Source: Microbacterium dextranolyticum (lineage in GTDB: Bacteria > Actinomycetota > Actinomycetes > Actinomycetales > Microbacteriaceae). From it: a stretch of DNA of 64,000 bases. Location of the stretch: the NCBI RefSeq assembly GCF_016907295.1, contig NZ_JAFBBR010000001.1, positions 1,860,001 to 1,924,000 of the forward strand. The letters run 5' to 3'. This document shows, piece after piece, positions 33,790 to 42,438 of this stretch. The first letter of the stretch is position 1. Each line of letters starts with the position of its first letter. Position numbers and translations under genes: made by a program. The notes beneath the pieces were generated by a model that saw nothing but the letters and a program-made list of their open reading frames with translations, did not search any database and was not told the origin of the DNA.

Positions 33790-34480
33790 AGGGCCCGGCC
33801 TCGGGGCGCGGGTCACGCGGTCCCGGATCGGGGTCGCCGACGCCCGCGGAGGGTACCGGCCCGGCTCCCGGCGCCGACGACTCGGGCTGGGCCGCGGTAT
33901 CTCCGGGTGCGTCCGGGCCGGGCGCCGGTCGCGGGGCGGGGGTCGGGGCCGGATCGACCCGCTCGCCGTACTGCGGCGGCGTCGACAGGTCGACGGCGGG
34001 TGCGCTCGGGGCGACCGGGGCGACGACGCGGCCGACGATCTCGCGGGCGCGATGGATGCTGCGGGGCAGGACCGTCACCTCGTATCGATCGGCCACGACC
34101 TGTGTGACGGAGGTGAAATCCCGACGACGTCTCAGCAACGCGTAGGTGACGATGCTCATGAGCATGCCGAGGGCGATGCCGACGAACATGACGCCGACGA
34201 AGAGCTGGATCGCGGCGTTCGGCGTTCCCAGCACGAAGATCGCCGAGAACAGCAGGCCGAGCAGGATGCCGTTGATCGCGCCCGAGCGCGCCGCTGCCGC
34301 ATACCCGAGGCGCCCTGTCACCGTCTCGATCGACCGCAGGCCGTGCCCGACGATCGCGATGTCGCGCGCCGGGATGTCGCCGGCGATGAGCGAGGACACC
34401 GCCTGCTGAGCGCCCTGATATGTCGCGTAGTCGGCGATCTTCTCACCGTGCTCCTGGGGAATGCCGCCCATCATGCTCAT
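33776..34480 (-). CDS. YflT-type general stress protein with membrane hairpin
   Basis: A 234-residue protein. The N-terminal part (about 10-55) resembles the heat-induced stress YflT domain (KIADYATYQGAQQAVSSLIAGD). Two adjacent membrane segments follow (about 68-86 and 92-114). After a cytoplasmic piece ending in RYEVTVLPRSIHRAREIVG, the last ~80 residues are Pro/Ala/Gly-rich and disordered. Function is unknown beyond the stress-family name. The ATG at 34480 is the first of three Met codons in MSMM; the fourth residue is a possible alternative start. It is divergent from the CBS-domain gene. Confidence 0.8.
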   Translation of the reverse strand: MSMMGGIPQEHGEKIADYATYQGAQQAVSSLIAGDIPARDIAIVGHGLRSIETVTGRLGYAAAARSGAINGILLGLLFSAIFVLGTPNAAIQLFVGVMFVGIALGMLMSIVTYALLRRRRDFTSVTQVVADRYEVTVLPRSIHRAREIVGRVVAPVAPSAPAVDLSTPPQYGERVDPAPTPAPRPAPGPDAPGDTAAQPESSAPGAGPVPSAGVGDPDPGPRDPRPEAGPSPLG

Positions 34481-34549
34481 CCCCTCATCCTCTCACGCAG
34501 CACGCTCTCGCCGGGGTGATCCATGGGCGTGGGCGGGGTGCGGGCGGAC

Positions 34550-34555
34550 TACGCT
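34550..34555 (+). promoter_or_regulatory. -10 hexamer TACGCT, leaderless start of the CBS-DUF1003-mrp operon
   Basis: TACGCT ends six bases before GTG 34562. Confidence 0.55.
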
Positions 34556-34561
34556 GGGACG

Positions 34562-35854
34562 GTGAGTACGCAGAGGGTTTTCGTGGCACGCCTGGTCGGC
34601 TGCACCGTCTTCGACCCCGCGGGCGACCGACTCGGCAAGGTCCGGGACGTCGTCGTCATCTACCGAAAAGACGATCCGCCGCGCGTCGTCGGTCTCGTGA
34701 TCGAGATTCCCGGCCGGCGGCACGTGTTCCTCTCGATCGGGCGGGTGACCTCGATCCAGCCGGGCCAGGTGATCACGACCGGCCTCATCAACGTGCGGCG
34801 GTTCCAGCAGCGCGGCGGCGAAGTCCGTGTGATGACCGAGCTTCTCGGTCGACGTGTCTTCTTCACCGACGGCTCCGGTGGCGCCATCATCGAGGACGTC
34901 GCCATCGAGCGCGACCGCCTCGGCGAATGGGACGTGGGGCAGCTGTTCCTCCGCAAGCCCAAGACCTCGGCCTCCCCGTTCGCGAAGGGCCCGACGACCT
35001 TTGCGGACTGGAACGACGTGCGCGAACACCTCTCCCCCGGCGAAGCCCAGTCGGCGGAGCAGCTCGTCGCCACGTTCTCGGAGTTGAAGCCGGCCGACCT
35101 CGCCAACACGCTGCTCGATCTCCCGGACGAGCGACTGCTCGAGGTCGCCGAGGAGCTCAGCGACGACCGACTCGCCGACGCGCTCGAAGAGATGCCCGAA
35201 GACGATCAGGTGCACATCCTCGAAGCGCTCGGCGACGAGCGTGCCGCCGACATCCTCGATCAGATGGAGCCGGACGACGCCGCCGACGTCCTCGCGCAGC
35301 TGCCCGAGGACCAGCGCGAGGAGCTTCTCGAGCTCATGGAGCCGGAAGAAGCCGAAGACGTCCGCGCCCTGCTGAAGTACGGTCCCGACACCGCGGGCGG
35401 TCTCATGACGAGCGAGCCGATCGTCCTGTCGGCCGACGCCACCGTCGCCGAGGCGCTCGCCCTGATCCGTCGGCACGAGCTGCACCCCGCCCTGGCCGCC
35501 GCGGTCTTCGTCACGCTGCCCCCGTACGAGACGCCGACGGGACGCCTGCTCGGCACCGTCCATTTCCAGAGGATGCTGCGCTACCCGCCGCACGAACGCC
35601 TGGGGACGATCATCGACGACACTGTCGATCCCGTACCGGCGGCGGCCTCGGCGGCGGAGGTGGCGCGCATGCTCGCCAGCTACAACCTCGTCTCGCTGCC
35701 CGTCATCGATCAGGCTCACCGCCTCGTGGGAGCGGTCAGCATCGACGACGTGCTCGACTACCTGCTGCCTGAAGACTGGCGCTCCCACGATGCCGACGAC
35801 GACGCGCCGGCATCCTCGTCCACCGACACCGCGACCGTCCCGAGGAGGCACTGA
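34562..35854 (+). CDS. PRC-barrel / MgtE_N / CBS-pair protein without membrane domain
   Basis: A 430-residue soluble protein. It has an N-terminal PRC-barrel-like part (about 5-120; FDPAGDRLGKVRDVV), an MgtE-type N-domain of repeated acidic helices (about 150-275, including LPDERLLEVAEELSDD and MEPDDAADVLAQLPED) and two CBS motifs (about 280-410, MTSEPIVLSADATVAEAL and VGAVSIDDVLDYLLPE). The five-helix Mg2+ channel domain of true MgtE is missing, so it cannot be a transporter alone. It is translationally coupled (TGATG) to a DUF1003 membrane protein and then mrp. A Mg2+- or nucleotide-sensing role is inference. The short form starting at GTG 34562 fits the -10 spacing. Confidence 0.88.
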   Translation: MSTQRVFVARLVGCTVFDPAGDRLGKVRDVVVIYRKDDPPRVVGLVIEIPGRRHVFLSIGRVTSIQPGQVITTGLINVRRFQQRGGEVRVMTELLGRRVFFTDGSGGAIIEDVAIERDRLGEWDVGQLFLRKPKTSASPFAKGPTTFADWNDVREHLSPGEAQSAEQLVATFSELKPADLANTLLDLPDERLLEVAEELSDDRLADALEEMPEDDQVHILEALGDERAADILDQMEPDDAADVLAQLPEDQREELLELMEPEEAEDVRALLKYGPDTAGGLMTSEPIVLSADATVAEALALIRRHELHPALAAAVFVTLPPYETPTGRLLGTVHFQRMLRYPPHERLGTIIDDTVDPVPAAASAAEVARMLASYNLVSLPVIDQAHRLVGAVSIDDVLDYLLPEDWRSHDADDDAPASSSTDTATVPRRH

Positions 35855-36396
35855 TGGCGAAGGACCGCAGGGCGTTCGCCCTCGACGCCCCCCGAGGCCG
35901 CAGCGGCATGCTGGGGGGGCGCTCCCCGCAGCCGTCGAGCGACCGATTCGGCCGGTTCTCCGAAGCCTTCGCCCGCGCCATGGGCACATCCGGCTTCCTC
36001 ATCGGAATGACGGTCTTCGTGGTCGTCTGGCTCTGGTGGAACACCGCGATGCCGCGCGACATGCAGTTCGACGCGGCCGAGAACAACTACACCCTGCTGA
36101 CGCTCATCCTCTCGCTGCAGGCCTCGTATGCCGCTCCCCTCATCCTTCTCGCGCAGAACCGACAGGATGACCGCGACCGCGTGCAGATCGAGCAGGACCG
36201 TCAGCGTGCCGAGCGGAACCTCGCCGACACCGAGTATCTGGCGCGCGAGGTCGTGGCGCTCCGGATGACCGTCTCGGACCTCGCCGAGGGCACCGTGACG
36301 CGCGACGTGCTGCGACAGGAGCTGAAGGCGATGCTCGACCAGCTCGATGCGCGTGACCGCGTGGCGGCCCCCGAATCCGACACACCGGCGCCGTGA
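35854..36396 (+). CDS. DUF1003 family membrane protein
   Basis: A 180-residue protein with two membrane segments (about 46-64 and 77-95) separated by MPRDMQFDAAENNYTLLTLILSLQASYAAPLIL, the DUF1003 hallmark. A long charged, probably coiled-coil tail follows (RQDDRDRVQIEQDRQRAERN). Function is unknown. The start shares a base with the preceding stop (TGATG), and the stop overlaps the mrp start (GTGA). The coupling suggests it works with the CBS-domain protein upstream, perhaps replacing the missing channel part. Confidence 0.88.
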   Translation: MAKDRRAFALDAPRGRSGMLGGRSPQPSSDRFGRFSEAFARAMGTSGFLIGMTVFVVVWLWWNTAMPRDMQFDAAENNYTLLTLILSLQASYAAPLILLAQNRQDDRDRVQIEQDRQRAERNLADTEYLAREVVALRMTVSDLAEGTVTRDVLRQELKAMLDQLDARDRVAAPESDTPAP

Positions 36397-37538
36397 CGAA
36401 CGCCGACGCGGTCCGTCGGGCCGTGGGCGCGGTCTGGGATCCCGAGATCCGCCGCCCGCTGGACGAGCTCGACATGGTGCGCTCGGTGCACGTGGAGGGC
36501 GCGACGGCGCATGTCGAGATCGCACTGACGATCGTGGGGTGCCCCGCCGCCGACCGTATCCAACGCGAGGTGCGCGCCGCGGCGGCATCCGTCGCGGGCA
36601 TCGAGCACGTCGACCTCACGATCGGGGTGATGAGCCCGAGCGAGCGTGCCGCGCTCACGGAGCGGCTGCGCGGCGGGCGGGCACGCACCATGCCGTTCGG
36701 TCCGGATTCGCTCACCCGCGTGATCGCGGTGACGAGCGGCAAGGGCGGGGTCGGCAAGTCCACCCTGACGGCGAACCTCGCCGTCGCGCTGACCCAGCGC
36801 GGGCTGTCGGTCGGGCTGGTCGATGCGGACGTGCACGGCTTTTCGATTCCTGCGCTCCTCGGTCTGACGGGCGCCGACGGGCTGCCGCCTCAGCCCACCC
36901 GTATCGACGACCTGATGCTCCCGCCGGTGGCGCACGGAGTGAAGACGATCTCCATCGGCATGTTCCTGCCGCGCGATCAGCCCGCCGCGGCGGTGGCCTG
37001 GCGCGGGCCCATGCTGCATCGCACCGTGCAGCAGTTCCTCACCGACGTGTTCTTCGGCGATCTCGACGTCCTGCTGCTCGATATGCCACCGGGCACCGGT
37101 GACGTGGCGATCTCGGTGGGCCAGCTGCTTCCGCACGCCGACGTGCTCGTCGTCACGACGCCGCAGACCGCGGCGTCCGACATCGCCGTCCGCAGCGGCC
37201 TGGTGGCCGGCCAGACGGGGCAGCACGTCATCGGCGTGGTGGAGAACATGGCGGCCCTGACGCTGCCGGATGGCACGAGCCTCGACCTGTTCGGATCCGG
37301 TGGCGGCGAGGCCGTCGCGTCCGCTCTGTCGGCGCACGTGCCGGAAGCCGATCCGGTGCCGCTGCTCGCCTCCGTGCCGCTGAGCGTCGCACTGCGACGC
37401 GGCGGCGACGAGGGCCTGCCCGTCGTCGTGGCGGCGCCCGACGATCCGGCAGCCCAGGCGATCTCACGCGTCGCCGACGCGCTCGTCGCGAGCGGCCGCG
37501 GCCTCGCCCGCCGCCCCCTCCCCTTCACTCCGCGCTGA
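36393..37538 (+). CDS. mrp: Mrp/NBP35-type P-loop ATPase (Fe-S cluster carrier)
   Basis: A 381-residue protein with an N-terminal MIP18-like domain (about 5-85) and a ParA/MinD-type ATPase domain. The deviant Walker A is VTSGKGGVGKSTLTANLAV; the partner motifs are LVDADVHGFSIP and LLDMPPGTGDVAIS. Mrp proteins deliver Fe-S clusters; the C-terminal CxxC of many homologues is not evident here. The GTG start at 36393 overlaps the DUF1003 stop. It is the last gene of the unit, convergent with tatB. Confidence 0.9.
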   Translation: MTNADAVRRAVGAVWDPEIRRPLDELDMVRSVHVEGATAHVEIALTIVGCPAADRIQREVRAAAASVAGIEHVDLTIGVMSPSERAALTERLRGGRARTMPFGPDSLTRVIAVTSGKGGVGKSTLTANLAVALTQRGLSVGLVDADVHGFSIPALLGLTGADGLPPQPTRIDDLMLPPVAHGVKTISIGMFLPRDQPAAAVAWRGPMLHRTVQQFLTDVFFGDLDVLLLDMPPGTGDVAISVGQLLPHADVLVVTTPQTAASDIAVRSGLVAGQTGQHVIGVVENMAALTLPDGTSLDLFGSGGGEAVASALSAHVPEADPVPLLASVPLSVALRRGGDEGLPVVVAAPDDPAAQAISRVADALVASGRGLARRPLPFTPR

Positions 37539-37553
37539 CACCGGGCGCCCGGA

Positions 37554-37624
37554 GTCCCCGCGAGCCCGCGCGTATGTACGCTTTTCGCGCCTCGAACGTG
37601 ACATACGGGAGGTTTCGCGGGGAC
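37554..37624. repeat. long interrupted stem-loop between mrp and tatB
   Basis: GTCCCCGCGA (37554-37563) pairs with TCGCGGGGAC (37615-37624), and inside it CGTATGT (37571-37577) pairs with ACATACG (37601-37607). It lies in the 132-base gap between convergent genes and may act as a bidirectional terminator. Confidence 0.65.
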
Positions 37625-37670
37625 CGTGCAGGTGAGCGGGCAGGATGCCTCGACGGGCCGACGCGCCCGG

Positions 37671-38051
37671 TCAGGTCGCCTCGGAGTCGAAGGGCACCGC
37701 GGCGTCGGGGTCGAATCCGGCGATCCGTATCGTGGTGGCACCCGCCGGGAGAGCGGCCGACGCGACGGAGACGGCCGTCACCGTGGGCACCGGCGCATCG
37801 TCGAGCAGAGCGTCGCGGATGATGCGCCGCGGATCGTACTGACGCGGATCGAGCTTTCGCCATTCGACGTCGTCGAAGTCGTCGCCCATCTCCTCTTTGA
37901 CGCGCGTTCGGGCACCGGCGAGCCACTCGCGACCGAGCTTCGTGACCTTGGCGAGTCCTTCGGCGTAGCGAGGCAGCCGCTCCGGTCCGATCAGGAGTGC
38001 GGCGACCACGAGAAGCAGCAGCAGCTTCTCGATGTCGTAGCCGAAGAACAT
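37671..38051 (-). CDS. tatB: twin-arginine translocase subunit TatB
   Basis: A 126-residue TatA/B-family protein. One N-terminal membrane segment (about residues 8-22) is followed by the hinge GPERLPRYAEGLAKVTKLGREW and an amphipathic helix. The GPERLP form and length point to TatB rather than TatA. The C-terminal half is Ala/Asp-rich. It works at the cytoplasmic membrane in export of folded proteins, with TatA and TatC encoded elsewhere. In mycobacteria tatB also lies near an O-methyltransferase gene and mrp. Confidence 0.9.
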   Translation of the reverse strand: MFFGYDIEKLLLLLVVAALLIGPERLPRYAEGLAKVTKLGREWLAGARTRVKEEMGDDFDDVEWRKLDPRQYDPRRIIRDALLDDAPVPTVTAVSVASAALPAGATTIRIAGFDPDAAVPFDSEAT

Positions 38052-38124
38052 GGCTCCAGGTTACCCGTGCGCCTGCGGCATCCCGGTGCGCGCGCACCGT
38101 ACGCTGGGTATCGAAGGAGTTCTC

Positions 38125-38766
38125 ATGGCCGAATCAGATGCCATCCGCCGTTACGTGGATGAGGCCACCGTCGAACCCGAGGTGATCGAACGTGCGCGAG
38201 CGCGCGCGCTCGAACTCGGTGCCGCACCGGTGAGTCCCGCCGTGGGTGCCCAGATCGCCGTGGTCGCGGCGGCGACAGCCGCGCTCAACATCGTCGAGGT
38301 CGGCACCGGAGCAGGCGTGTCCGGATTGTGGCTGCTGCGCGGAGCGCCGCGGGCGACGCTCACGACCATCGACAACGAGCCCGAGCATCTGGCCGCGGCT
38401 CGCACCGCTTTCGCGGAGGCCGGCGTCGCTCCCGCTCGTGCCCGATTCATCACCGGTCGTGCGGCGGAGGTGCTGCCGCGCATGAACGAGGCATCCTACG
38501 ACGTGGTCCTCGTCGACGCGGATCCCGAGGGCGTTCTGGAGTACGTGGAGCTCGGACTGCGCCTCGTGCGCCCCGGAGGTACGGTGCTCGTCCCGCGTGT
38601 GCTGATGGGTGGCGCCGTCGCCGACCCCGTCCGCCGCGACGCACGGACCACTGCGTATCGCTCGCTCATCCAGGAGACACAGAACTCCCCCGCGGTCCTC
38701 GGCGCGCTGTCGATCGTCGGAGAAGGACTGCTTCAGCTGACGACCGTGGCTGCCGAGACCCGCTGA
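38125..38766 (+). CDS. class I SAM-dependent O-methyltransferase
   Basis: A 213-residue methyltransferase of the catechol-O-methyltransferase-like family (M. tuberculosis Rv1220c type). The SAM motif I is VEVGTGAGVSGLWLL; further signatures are TTIDNEPEHLAAA, YDVVLVDADPEG and LRLVRPGGTVLVPRVL. The substrate is unknown. The ATG at 38125 has GAAGGAG upstream and a TACGCT -10 at 38100-38105, so this gene has a short leader. It is convergent with the DUF3117 gene. Confidence 0.88.
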   Translation: MAESDAIRRYVDEATVEPEVIERARARALELGAAPVSPAVGAQIAVVAAATAALNIVEVGTGAGVSGLWLLRGAPRATLTTIDNEPEHLAAARTAFAEAGVAPARARFITGRAAEVLPRMNEASYDVVLVDADPEGVLEYVELGLRLVRPGGTVLVPRVLMGGAVADPVRRDARTTAYRSLIQETQNSPAVLGALSIVGEGLLQLTTVAAETR

Positions 38767-38772
38767 ACGCGA

Positions 38773-38798
38773 AACGGCCGGTCCGAAGACCGACCGTT
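38773..38798. terminator. hairpin terminator with CGAA loop
   Basis: AACGGCCGGTC (38773-38783) pairs with GACCGACCGTT (38788-38798) with one mismatch, around a CGAA tetraloop. It lies between convergent genes. Confidence 0.75.
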
Positions 38799-38817
38799 CC
38801 ACACAGCTGATGTGGGC

Positions 38818-38991
38818 TTATGCAGCCCCCACGACCTCACCGAGGACGCCGTAGAGCTCCTTGGCCTCGTCGTCGTTGACGGAGACGACCAGACGGCCAC
38901 CGCCTTCGAGCGGAACGCGCACGATGATGAGGCGCCCCTCCTTCACGGCCTCCATAGGTCCGTCTCCGGTACGCGGCTTCATGGCTGCCAT
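38818..38991 (-). CDS. DUF3117 family protein
   Basis: A 57-residue protein conserved in actinobacteria, MAAMKPRTGDGPMEAVKEG at the N-terminus followed by RLIIVRVPLEGGGRLVVSV and an acidic helix. The ATG at 38991 has GGAAAGGGAG about seven bases upstream, and a TAAACT -10 hexamer lies about 35 bases upstream. Function is unknown. It is too short to stand out by length, but the sequence matches the family end to end. Confidence 0.92.
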   Translation of the reverse strand: MAAMKPRTGDGPMEAVKEGRLIIVRVPLEGGGRLVVSVNDDEAKELYGVLGEVVGAA

Positions 38992-39092
38992 GGCGGGCTC
39001 CCTTTCCTTTGGACAACACTGAGAGTTTACCGGTAGTGCGTGCCACCTGCGATCACGGTTGACAGAGCGCGCCGCACGAGCCATCCGACAGC

Positions 39093-40304
39093 TCAGGGGA
39101 TCTGCGCGAACGTCGTGCCGAGCGCGAGCATCTGATAGATCCACCACCACTGCAGGGCGACGCCCACGATCAGCGCGCCCATCCGCCAGGCGCGTGAGCG
39201 CGGCAGCGCGAGAGCGCCATACAGCGGCGCGAGCGGAAGCAGCAGTCGGAAGATGCTCGACTGCGGGAAGAAGACCAGCAGCAGGTAGAACGCGTAGCTC
39301 GCCGACCACAGGCGGATCTCCGGCCCCAGACGCCGCACGTGCGGCTCGAACAGCAGGATCGCGGCGACCGCGAGAACCACGGCGACCAGCGTCACGTAGC
39401 CGAGCACCTCCGGCGGACCCCAGACTCGGAACCAGATCGCGGTGGCCTGGACGAAGCCCGTGAACGGCTCGAATCCGCCCTCCGATCCGGTCCAGTCGCG
39501 CCTCCACGCCAGCTCGGTCTCGAGGTAGGCGGAGGAATCCTTCGTCGCGATGCCCGCGATCACCTGCCAGGCGAAACCCACGGCGGTCGAGAGCAGTCCC
39601 AGCGCCACGATGTGCACGATCTGGATCACCGGTAGCGCGTCGGCGCGTCGGCGCATCCACCGCATGATGCCGTAGAGACCGAGCATCAGCGCGAAGGCGA
39701 GCGCCCCGGGGCGGGTGAAGCCCATCAGCGGGATGAGCAGATACAGCCAGGCGAATCGCCGACGCACGAGCATGAGGAGGGCCAGGAACAGCCAGAGCAG
39801 GAACAGACTCTCCGCGTATCCCATCTGGAACAGGGCCGCGAGCGGGCCCGCCGCGAACAGCGCCACGGCCCAGAGCGACGAAGTGGCGTCGATCCGCTCG
39901 CGCAGCAGGTGGTACAGCACGAGGCAGGAGAGGTATCCGGCGACGATGGCCAGCACGACCGCCGCGATCGGATACTGGTTGCCCAGCGCGAACGAGAGCA
40001 CGCGGCTGAGGAACGGGTACAGCGGCATGAACGCCCACGCGTTCTGGGTGACCTCGCCGTCGTGGTTGCGGGGAAGCTCGGTCGGGTAGCCCTGCACGCC
40101 GACCACCCAGTACCACTGGCCGTCCCAGCGCATCGACAGCGACCCGATGGTCTCGTCGCCGCCGGTGCGCGCATGCGCCATCGTCGCCGCGATGAACAGG
40201 AACAGCGTCGTGACCAGGCGCGCGCCGATGTAGATGATCGCGACGGATGCCGCGGGCCTCAGCGACAGGCGAGTGAGGACGTCCTTCGCCGATCGTTCGA
40301 TCAC
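39093..40304 (-). CDS. GT-C (PIG-V-like) mannosyltransferase, membrane protein
   Basis: A 403-residue polytopic protein with about ten membrane segments. The first extracytoplasmic loop carries the GT-C/PIG-V features [17 protein letters not shown] and [16 protein letters not shown]. Such enzymes use polyprenyl-phosphate mannose to mannosylate glycolipids or proteins at the outer face of the membrane. The GTG at 40304 overlaps the dapE stop as GTGA, the coupling seen throughout the window; a GTG at 40319 is an alternative. It is transcribed after dapE. Confidence 0.85.
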   Translation of the reverse strand: MIERSAKDVLTRLSLRPAASVAIIYIGARLVTTLFLFIAATMAHARTGGDETIGSLSMRWDGQWYWVVGVQGYPTELPRNHDGEVTQNAWAFMPLYPFLSRVLSFALGNQYPIAAVVLAIVAGYLSCLVLYHLLRERIDATSSLWAVALFAAGPLAALFQMGYAESLFLLWLFLALLMLVRRRFAWLYLLIPLMGFTRPGALAFALMLGLYGIMRWMRRRADALPVIQIVHIVALGLLSTAVGFAWQVIAGIATKDSSAYLETELAWRRDWTGSEGGFEPFTGFVQATAIWFRVWGPPEVLGYVTLVAVVLAVAAILLFEPHVRRLGPEIRLWSASYAFYLLLVFFPQSSIFRLLLPLAPLYGALALPRSRAWRMGALIVGVALQWWWIYQMLALGTTFAQIP

Positions 40305-41377
40305 GGAGCCGTCAGCCACGCGCGCAGCTTCCGTTCGACGTCCTCGATCTGCGCATACGCGACGCGCTCCTCGTCGTGGTGCGCGAGCAGCGGGTCACCC
40401 GGCCCGTAGTTGACCGCCGGGACGCCGAGGGCGGAGAACCGCGCGACGTCGGTCCAGCCGTACTTCGGCCGCGGCTCGGCCTGAACAGCCGCCAGGAACT
40501 CCTGGGCGAGGGGGGCATCCAGCCCCGGACGTGCGCCGGCGGCGGCATCGACGATCTCGACGTCGAATCCCTCGAGCACACGGCGGACGTGCTCCTCGGC
40601 GTCGGCGACGCTGCGGCTGGGCGCGAAGCGGAAGTTCACCTCGACCTCGCACAGGTCGGGGATGACGTTCCCCGCCACGCCGCCCGCGATCCGCACGGCG
40701 TTGAGGCCCTCACGATAGACGAGGCCGTCGACGGCGATCTCGCGCGGGCGGTATTCGGCAAGACGCGTGAGGATCGGCGCGGCGCGGTGGATCGCGTTCT
40801 CCCCCATCCAGGCCCGGGCGGCATGGGCACGGACGCCGTGCGTGCGGACGAGGGCACGCAGGGTTCCGTTGCAGCCGCCTTCGACCTGACCGTTGGAGGG
40901 CTCCCCGAGGATCGCGAAGTCTGCCACGAAGAGGTCGGGGCGCGTACGGGCGAGCCTCGTCAGCCCGTTGAGCTCAGAGGCGACCTCTTCGTTGTCGTAC
41001 CACATCCACGTGATGTCCACGCGAGGAGCGGTGAGCTCGGCCGCGAGCTTCAACTGCACCGCGGTGCCCGCCTTCATGTCGACGGTGCCGCGGCCCCACA
41101 GGTACGGCTCACCGTCCTGCTCGATGGTGCGCGTGGGCACGTTGGCGTTGATCGGCACGGTGTCGATGTGTCCGGCGATCGCGACACGACGCTCGCGTCC
41201 GAGATGGGTGCGCGCGACGATGGTGTCACCGTCGCGGTGCACGTCGAGGTGCGGCAACGCCTCGATCTCGGCGAAGATCGCGTCCGCCAGGGTCTTCTCG
41301 TCTCCGGACTCGCTGGGGATGTCGCAGATGGCGCGGGTGAGGTCGACGGATCCGGCGGTGAGGTCGAGACGCGGCAT
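40301..41377 (-). CDS. dapE: succinyl-diaminopimelate desuccinylase
   Basis: A 358-residue M20 metallohydrolase releasing succinate from N-succinyl-LL-DAP in lysine and peptidoglycan synthesis. Ligand motifs are [10 protein letters not shown] (H70, D72), [11 protein letters not shown] (D100), [22 protein letters not shown] and the C-terminal [10 protein letters not shown]. The ATG at 41377 follows TAGACT by seven bases. It is divergent from dapD (57 bases between starts), which catalyses the succinylation earlier in the same pathway, and coupled to the mannosyltransferase gene downstream. Confidence 0.93.
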   Translation of the reverse strand: MPRLDLTAGSVDLTRAICDIPSESGDEKTLADAIFAEIEALPHLDVHRDGDTIVARTHLGRERRVAIAGHIDTVPINANVPTRTIEQDGEPYLWGRGTVDMKAGTAVQLKLAAELTAPRVDITWMWYDNEEVASELNGLTRLARTRPDLFVADFAILGEPSNGQVEGGCNGTLRALVRTHGVRAHAARAWMGENAIHRAAPILTRLAEYRPREIAVDGLVYREGLNAVRIAGGVAGNVIPDLCEVEVNFRFAPSRSVADAEEHVRRVLEGFDVEIVDAAAGARPGLDAPLAQEFLAAVQAEPRPKYGWTDVARFSALGVPAVNYGPGDPLLAHHDEERVAYAQIEDVERKLRAWLTAP

Positions 41378-41384
41378 GGCGTCG

Positions 41385-41390
41385 AGTCTA
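41385..41390 (-). promoter_or_regulatory. -10 hexamer TAGACT, leaderless start of dapE
   Basis: TAGACT on the minus strand, seven-base spacer, ATG 41377. The dapD hexamer faces away 31 bases further on. Confidence 0.55.
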
Positions 41391-41421
41391 TCGAGCGCGC
41401 GGACGGCGGCCGTGGCGCCGG

Positions 41422-41427
41422 TACCCT
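41422..41427 (+). promoter_or_regulatory. -10 hexamer TACCCT, leaderless start of dapD
   Basis: TACCCT ends seven bases before ATG 41435. Confidence 0.55.
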
Positions 41428-41434
41428 GGTGGAC

Positions 41435-42379
41435 ATGAGCGAACAGCGTCACGTGTGGGGTATCGGCCTTGCGACGGTTGCCGGCGACGGTACCGTCCTC
41501 GACACCTGGTTCCCCGAGCCGCAGCTGGGCGCGGCCCCGGCCTCGCCCGACACGAGCGCGCTGGATGCCGCCGCCGGCCCCGACGAGCGCCGCGACGTCA
41601 CGGTCTCGGTCGTCGTCGTCGAGATCGACCTCGATGCCGCCCCGGAATCCACGAGCGACGCATACCTGCGCCTGCACGCGCTGTCGCACCTGCTAGTCGC
41701 GCCGAACGACCTCAACCTCACCGGCATCTTCGCCCACCTGCCGAACGTGGCCTGGACGAACGCGGGCCCGGTGCACCCGGAGGCGTTCGCGCGCCTGCGC
41801 CCGGCGTTGCAGCGCGCCGGCATCCAGCTGCAGGGCCTCGACAAGTTCCCGCGGCTCACCGACTACGTCGTGCCGGCGGGTGTGCGCATCGCGGATGCCT
41901 CGCGCGTGCGCCTCGGCGCCCACCTCGCGCCGGGAACGACCGTCATGCACGAAGGCTTCGTGAACTTCAACGCCGGCACCCTCGGCGCCTCGATGGTGGA
42001 GGGACGCATCTCTCAGGGCGTCACGGTCGGCGACGGCTCGGACATCGGCGGCGGGGCATCCATCATGGGCACCCTCTCGGGCGGCGGAACGCACCGGGTC
42101 TCGATCGGCGCGCGCACCCTGCTGGGGGCCAACGCCGGCATCGGCATCTCGCTCGGCGACGACTGCATCGTCGAGGCGGGCCTGTATGTCACCGCTGGCT
42201 CGAAGATCGTGCTGCCGCAGGAAGCGCCCCTCCACGACGGCTCTCGTCCGATCGTCAAGGGCGCGCAGCTGTCGGGTCAGAACGGCATCCTCTTCCGACG
42301 CAACTCCGTCACGGGCGCGATCGAGGCCGTCCGCCGCGAAGGCGCCGGCGTCACCCTCAACGAGGCGCTGCACGCCTGA
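41435..42379 (+). CDS. dapD: tetrahydrodipicolinate N-succinyltransferase
   Basis: A 314-residue succinyltransferase of the actinobacterial DapD type. The middle region (about 150-260) has the left-handed beta-helix hexapeptide pattern (for example [60 protein letters not shown]). It succinylates tetrahydrodipicolinate; DapC and DapE, both encoded in this window, act next. The start codon is leaderless by architecture. It is followed after 59 bases by ppk2. Confidence 0.95.
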   Translation: MSEQRHVWGIGLATVAGDGTVLDTWFPEPQLGAAPASPDTSALDAAAGPDERRDVTVSVVVVEIDLDAAPESTSDAYLRLHALSHLLVAPNDLNLTGIFAHLPNVAWTNAGPVHPEAFARLRPALQRAGIQLQGLDKFPRLTDYVVPAGVRIADASRVRLGAHLAPGTTVMHEGFVNFNAGTLGASMVEGRISQGVTVGDGSDIGGGASIMGTLSGGGTHRVSIGARTLLGANAGIGISLGDDCIVEAGLYVTAGSKIVLPQEAPLHDGSRPIVKGAQLSGQNGILFRRNSVTGAIEAVRREGAGVTLNEALHA

Positions 42380-42426
42380 GGCTCATTCCGTCCGCGCGTC
42401 CGGATCGGCTCCGTGTCGCCACGCGA

Positions 42427-42432
42427 TACGCT
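42427..42432 (+). promoter_or_regulatory. -10 hexamer TACGCT, leaderless start of ppk2
   Basis: TACGCT ends six bases before ATG 42439. Confidence 0.55.
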
Positions 42433-42438
42433 CGCGAG

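Noticed and set aside
34562..35854. MgtE magnesium transporter
   Set aside because: The N-domain and CBS domains are present but there are no membrane helices.
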